DNA from: CAYSQW01 sp964433135
Lineage (GTDB): Bacteria; Acidobacteriota; Aminicenantia; Aminicenantales; Aminicenantaceae
Length of the DNA stretch: 64,000 nucleotides
NCBI GenBank assembly: GCA_964433135.1
Contig: CAYSQW010000003.1
Location: forward strand, 1 to 64,000
Reading direction: 5' to 3'
This document shows positions 60,747 to 64,000 of the stretch, one piece after another (position 1 is the first letter of the stretch; each line of letters starts with the position of its first letter). The position numbers were made by a program, and so were the translations under genes. The notes below the pieces were generated by a model, which saw only the letters and a program-made list of their open reading frames with translations, was not told the origin of the DNA and made no database searches.

Positions 60747-61664
60747 CTAAGTTTCCACCTTGAATTTTATGGTCTTTGATATTCGGTTTTCATCCGTGGT
60801 GTTCTCAAGCTCGATCTTTAATTCATACTCCCCGGCCGCCAGAGAGATCGGATATCTGATCTCATATTTCTTGTCCTGCATTTGCTCCAACTCGGCTTCC
60901 GTCAGGGAGATCGTATAATCCCTGTTTCCTTCCCATACCGTTTTATTGTTTTTTCCCGTTGTCGCAATCAGGGAAAGGCTGAGGATCGTTTCCAGCTTTT
61001 TCTCGTTTTCGGTCAGCCATATATTTGCATAGGGGATCTTCAGGACAAGGATTTTTGAGCTGTTTTTCCCCTCGAAAAAGCTGAGCTCGAAATCGAAAAC
61101 CACCTCATCCTTATCGATTTTGGGCTTCCAGTCCATCTGGGTTTTTTGGATCTGGGCCAGATTATAGGCGCTGCCGGGCACCATCTCGTAATTCCCGCTC
61201 CAGTCCCGGTCGACGAAAAAAATGGGATAAAAGCCGTACAGCCACACCTCATAGGGAAGATCCCCGATCTGATATCCGGTGGGGTAGGTATAGCGCTCTC
61301 CCGGAGGGCCGAGCAGGATATAAATGCGTCCGCGGTCCGACAGCCATCCGGGACCGGGGCCCCTGAAAAGCTGGTTGGCCTCCTCTATGCGCGCGAAGTA
61401 GTCTTCCTTGTATTCATTGACCTCCGTGTAGGGATCGGGGTCGCGTTTTTTCCAGAAATCTTCCCGAAAAGCCGGTCTTTGGTCCGGAGCGAGGCGAAGA
61501 AACTGCTTACGCTCCTGTTTTGTGATGAGGTATCGGACGACGGACAGAAATTCCCGATTTTCCGGGTCCAGGTTTTTCGCCGAGTGTAAGCCTGCGCAGG
61601 AAACTGACAGAGCCCATACCAGTAGTAGGGAGCAAGCGCCTGCGGATTTTGGGTTGATCTTCAT
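60747..61664 (-). CDS. GWxTD-domain lipoprotein-like protein
   Basis: A 305-aa exported protein with a GWxTD domain and no TPRs. The N-terminal signal ends in a lipobox-like SVSCAG (Cys23). The domain signature reads FRGPGPGWLSDRGRIYILLGPPGE, a Ser variant (GWLSD, residues 106-110), preceded by FWKKRDPDPYTEVNEYKEDYFARI. The C-terminal part is beta-rich (YEIRYPISLAAGEYELKIELENT). Family function is not established. The start overlaps the stop of the upstream GWxTD/TPR gene (ATGA). Confidence 0.88.
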   Translation of the reverse strand: MKINPKSAGACSLLLVWALSVSCAGLHSAKNLDPENREFLSVVRYLITKQERKQFLRLAPDQRPAFREDFWKKRDPDPYTEVNEYKEDYFARIEEANQLFRGPGPGWLSDRGRIYILLGPPGERYTYPTGYQIGDLPYEVWLYGFYPIFFVDRDWSGNYEMVPGSAYNLAQIQKTQMDWKPKIDKDEVVFDFELSFFEGKNSSKILVLKIPYANIWLTENEKKLETILSLSLIATTGKNNKTVWEGNRDYTISLTEAELEQMQDKKYEIRYPISLAAGEYELKIELENTTDENRISKTIKFKVET

Positions 61665-63718
61665 TTTGTTGCCTCCAGGTCTTTGACCTTGGTTTGGATA
61701 TTTTCCTGTCGCGGATCCAATTCCAGCGATTTCTTCCATGCGAGCAGCGCCTCTTCTTCATCTCCCGATCTCAGATAGCATTCGCCGATATTGTTCAGCA
61801 CCTTGAGATTGGTGCCGAAGTGATCGAGGTAAGCCTTGTAGCTTTGAATCGCATGCGGGTAATCTTCCAAGGCTTGATAGCTTTGTCCGAGCAGATTGAA
61901 ACAGGCGTGATCGACATCCTCTCCCGTAACATGGGGAGTTAATATCGAAATGATTTGACCATAATCCCGGGCGGCGAGCAATATCTGTGAAAATCCCAGA
62001 GCATATCTCAGATTTTGAGGCGCCCGGCGGTAGGCTCTTTCCATGAAAGATCGGGATTGCGACAGGCTGCCGCTGTTGAAGTACTGGCCGCCGATGATGT
62101 AATCGTAGACGGGATTGTCCGCCGCCGCCAGAATTTCGGTATTGACGAAAGGACGTGGAAGCGAGCGCTTGTGAGAAATGTAAAAAAAGCCTTGTTTGCG
62201 AACGAGTTCGTCCCCGCCCCGATTCAGCACCGCGACCCTGATCCTGTAATTGGCCGGGGATTTATCCTTGAGTGTGAGCGTCTTCGTGATCTGCCGGGTC
62301 GTCTTGATATTTTTAAGGGGAACATCCTCGTGCCAGATATCGCTGCCTTCGCGCTCGAGGGTGAAGCGCAGCCGCCCCCCGTCTTTCAGTTCGGGGGAAA
62401 GGCCGTAGATGTCGAACAGGATGATGAGATCATCATCCTGGGTGAAAGACCTTTGGGGGGAAGCGTAGTATTGATCGGCGCCGTATTTGAAAGCTTTGAT
62501 CTCCTGAACATAGGGAGACTCTTTTTTGGAACTTGCCAGCAGAAGCGAACTCAGCGACAATGTGTCGGAATCAGGAACGGAGATATGTTTCTCAAAAGAG
62601 GTGAATTCCTTGGAAGCCCGGTTCTTCATCAGGAAATGGAAGGTATATTCTCCCTCGATCAGGGGAAAGGCGTCCTGATAGCTGAAATTGCGGAATTTGA
62701 TCTGTTCGAACTGGTCGGGATTGAACCGGAGCGGCAGTTCCTTATCGAATTGATAAATGGAACGGTTCCGGTCATCTTTGATCTGACCGCTCATTTCCAG
62801 TGTTGTGTGGTAGGTTCCTTCATACAGTTCGAGCGAAAACCGCTTGGGTTCAATGAGGTAATGAACAAAGAATTTTCCCGATTTATCCTGAAGAATCTGA
62901 ATCAGGTATTCGTTGCCGATATAGTTGGCGGTATATTCCACTTCGATGACATCCTTGTACCGAAGCAGTTTATCCGCGTATTCGTCATGGATTTTTTTAG
63001 GGACCTCGAAGATGCGGGATATCAGGATATCGGATGCGATGGACGGCTGATAAAGGGTTGTTCTATCTTCCGGGATCAATGTGACCGCCAACTTGGCCAG
63101 TGCCGGCTGTGCGCGGAAGATCGCCCGGTATATGGATTCATAGTCGACGCGGTCCTGATTATGAAATCGTAGAAAAACCTGAGGCCCGTCTCTGACCGGG
63201 CTGTAAAGTTCCCAATCCGGAAAGCCGTCTTTCTGGATGAACACCAGGTTGAAAGCTCCAGGCAAGTTCATATCGACCTTGCCTTGATAGAACCAGACTT
63301 CGGTGGGGATCAGCTGGGCTTCATTCTCATATTTATCGATTTGCTGGGGCTCTCCCAGGATGATGTACATGCGGCCCTTATCGGTTTTCCACCCCGGCGT
63401 AGGGGTGCCGCGTCCGAAGAATTTGTTCACATAGGTCAAGCGCTCATAATGCTCATCTTTATACTCGTTTTCCGGCGTGACGGGATTGGGATCCCGGGCT
63501 TTCCAGAAAGCGTCGATAAAAATGTCACGCTCCTTGTCGGTGCTTAACTGCAAAAAGATTTCCTTTTCCTTGGCGGAAATGATATAGGAAACTTCTTCCT
63601 CCAGCCATACCCTGTATTTTGGAACAAGGTCTTTTACTTTGAGTTTGTTTTGCGCGACCGCCCCGATGCTTATTCCATAAAAGAAGACAAACAGGAAAAA
63701 CCAACCCTTATTTCGCAT
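61661..63718 (-). CDS. GWxTD-domain and TPR protein, exported
   Basis: A 685-aa exported protein. Signal peptide (to about residue 22), GWxTD domain with LSTDKERDIFIDAFWKARDPNPVTPENEYKDEHYERL and TPTPGWKTDKGRMYIILGEP (GWKTD 109-113), a long beta-rich middle (about 250-530), and C-terminal TPRs (HACFNLLGQSYQALEDYPHAIQSYKAYLDHFGTNLKVLNNIGECYLRSGDEEEALLAWKKSLELDP). Shared blocks with the next gene (FWK-RDP-P-E-NEYK) suggest the pair arose by duplication. A weak -35/-10 (TTGAAG-17-TATCAT) lies just upstream on the minus strand. Function is unknown; it recurs with TonB receptors and TPR proteins here. Confidence 0.88.
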   Translation of the reverse strand: MRNKGWFFLFVFFYGISIGAVAQNKLKVKDLVPKYRVWLEEEVSYIISAKEKEIFLQLSTDKERDIFIDAFWKARDPNPVTPENEYKDEHYERLTYVNKFFGRGTPTPGWKTDKGRMYIILGEPQQIDKYENEAQLIPTEVWFYQGKVDMNLPGAFNLVFIQKDGFPDWELYSPVRDGPQVFLRFHNQDRVDYESIYRAIFRAQPALAKLAVTLIPEDRTTLYQPSIASDILISRIFEVPKKIHDEYADKLLRYKDVIEVEYTANYIGNEYLIQILQDKSGKFFVHYLIEPKRFSLELYEGTYHTTLEMSGQIKDDRNRSIYQFDKELPLRFNPDQFEQIKFRNFSYQDAFPLIEGEYTFHFLMKNRASKEFTSFEKHISVPDSDTLSLSSLLLASSKKESPYVQEIKAFKYGADQYYASPQRSFTQDDDLIILFDIYGLSPELKDGGRLRFTLEREGSDIWHEDVPLKNIKTTRQITKTLTLKDKSPANYRIRVAVLNRGGDELVRKQGFFYISHKRSLPRPFVNTEILAAADNPVYDYIIGGQYFNSGSLSQSRSFMERAYRRAPQNLRYALGFSQILLAARDYGQIISILTPHVTGEDVDHACFNLLGQSYQALEDYPHAIQSYKAYLDHFGTNLKVLNNIGECYLRSGDEEEALLAWKKSLELDPRQENIQTKVKDLEATK

Positions 63719-63839
63719 GAATTATCCTCTAATCATATGATAATCAAACAATTAAGTTTCTTCAAGCAAAATATTCCCCGTAAGGCGGTTCTTGCCCCTG
63801 GAAAAGGGGCCGCCGCGTCCGGTCCTCCGTTGCCTTTGT

Positions 63840-63999
63840 CCCCCCCCCCCCCGAAATCCCGTCAGGAATGTGAACGCGGATTCCGGGAGGAAGGAACCCA
63901 CGCTTGCTCCATCGCTGTCTACAGGATGGAGTCACACGAAACTTCGTGCCGATTTCGTAATTTGCCGGCGGTTCCAACCGCCGGCAAATTTGTTTTATT
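63840..63999 (+). ncRNA. Possible structured RNA ending in an intrinsic terminator
   Basis: The 282-base region after the last gene has no convincing protein frame but dense pairing. A closing stem CGAAATC/GATTTCG (63852-63858 / 63951-63957) encloses GGAAT/ATTCC (63865-63869 / 63880-63884), CTCCATC/GATGGAG (63907-63913 / 63925-63931) and CACGA/TCGTG (63935-63939 / 63944-63948). A 15-bp perfect stem (63959-63973 / 63976-63990) with TGTTTTATT behind it forms a plus-strand terminator. All nearby genes are on the minus strand, so a plus transcript must begin within this region. A run of 13 C (63840-63852) lies at the 5' side. I recognise no known RNA family. Confidence 0.35.
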
Positions 64000-64000
64000 C

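Noticed and set aside
62015..63172. A 385-codon plus-strand open frame opposite the GWxTD/TPR gene
   Set aside because: Antisense shadow; the minus-strand protein has a signal peptide, GWxTD motif and TPRs.
63865..63900. Similarity to the SRP RNA core (GGAGGAAGGAACC)
   Set aside because: The essential GGAAGGAAGCAGCC tetraloop context and asymmetric loop are not present.
63762..63977. A 71-codon minus-strand frame at the right end
   Set aside because: It spans the poly-C tract and the terminator stem, with a composition that does not look protein-like.

Overview
The window is a 64-kb piece of a draft bacterial genome; a run of ten N at 40686-40695 marks a scaffold join. Gene content points to a Gram-negative (diderm) bacterium. 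It carries an LPS-type exporter (Wzm/Wzt), an Lpt permease, a TonB-dependent receptor with an N-terminal carboxypeptidase-regulatory domain, DUF5916 and GWxTD proteins, many TPR proteins, and a large FtsX-type permease. This combination, with roughly 50-53% G+C, is typical of the Acidobacteriota/Candidatus Aminicenantes (OP8) group. That assignment is inference from gene content, since no rRNA or tRNA was seen.

Layout. 1-8.5 kb: end of an unknown gene, FtsX-type permease, a dispersed palindromic repeat, DAACS symporter, and a minus-strand envelope-glycan cluster (SAM methyltransferase, sugar-nucleotide epimerase, GT4, GT2). 8.6-20.6 kb: a long plus-strand run with a receiver protein lacking its phosphoacceptor Asp, accD-folC, an F-type ATPase operon (b', b, delta, alpha, gamma, beta, epsilon; subunits a and c absent), a TrmN6-like methyltransferase, Wzm/Wzt and RfaE2. 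20.6-31 kb: C26 lipoprotein, DUF5916 outer-membrane protein, a beta-barrel protein, then mfd and two parvulin-type chaperones. 31-38 kb (minus): an unknown anchored protein and an EnvC - S41 - YibQ operon downstream of an NSS transporter and a YbhN-like membrane protein. 38-43.4 kb: flavodiiron protein, small unknown gene, pgeF, purC, PHP protein, CvpA, Fis-like HTH. 43.4-48 kb: groES-groEL with two CIRCE-like operators, then a single-chain LptF-LptG fusion. 48-52 kb (minus): BFN nuclease, CLC channel with CBS domains, EndoQ-like endonuclease. 52-64 kb: an envelope locus with a small lipoprotein, a protease-like/TPR protein, a second TPR protein, the TonB-dependent receptor behind a sigma-54-like promoter, a CarboxypepD_reg/TPR protein and two GWxTD proteins, ending in a structured intergenic region.

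Most of the window serves building and servicing the envelope: glycan synthesis and export, LPS transport, periplasmic folding, septal peptidoglycan hydrolysis control, and outer-membrane uptake. Housekeeping genes (ATP synthase, mfd, groESL, purC, folC, accD) are interspersed. The best candidates for undescribed biology are the TPR/GWxTD/TonB locus at 52-64 kb, an EnvC-CtpA-YibQ operon whose CtpA homologue has lost its catalytic dyad, a receiver with Glu in place of the phosphoacceptor Asp, a two-copy repeat family, and a possible structured RNA at the right end.
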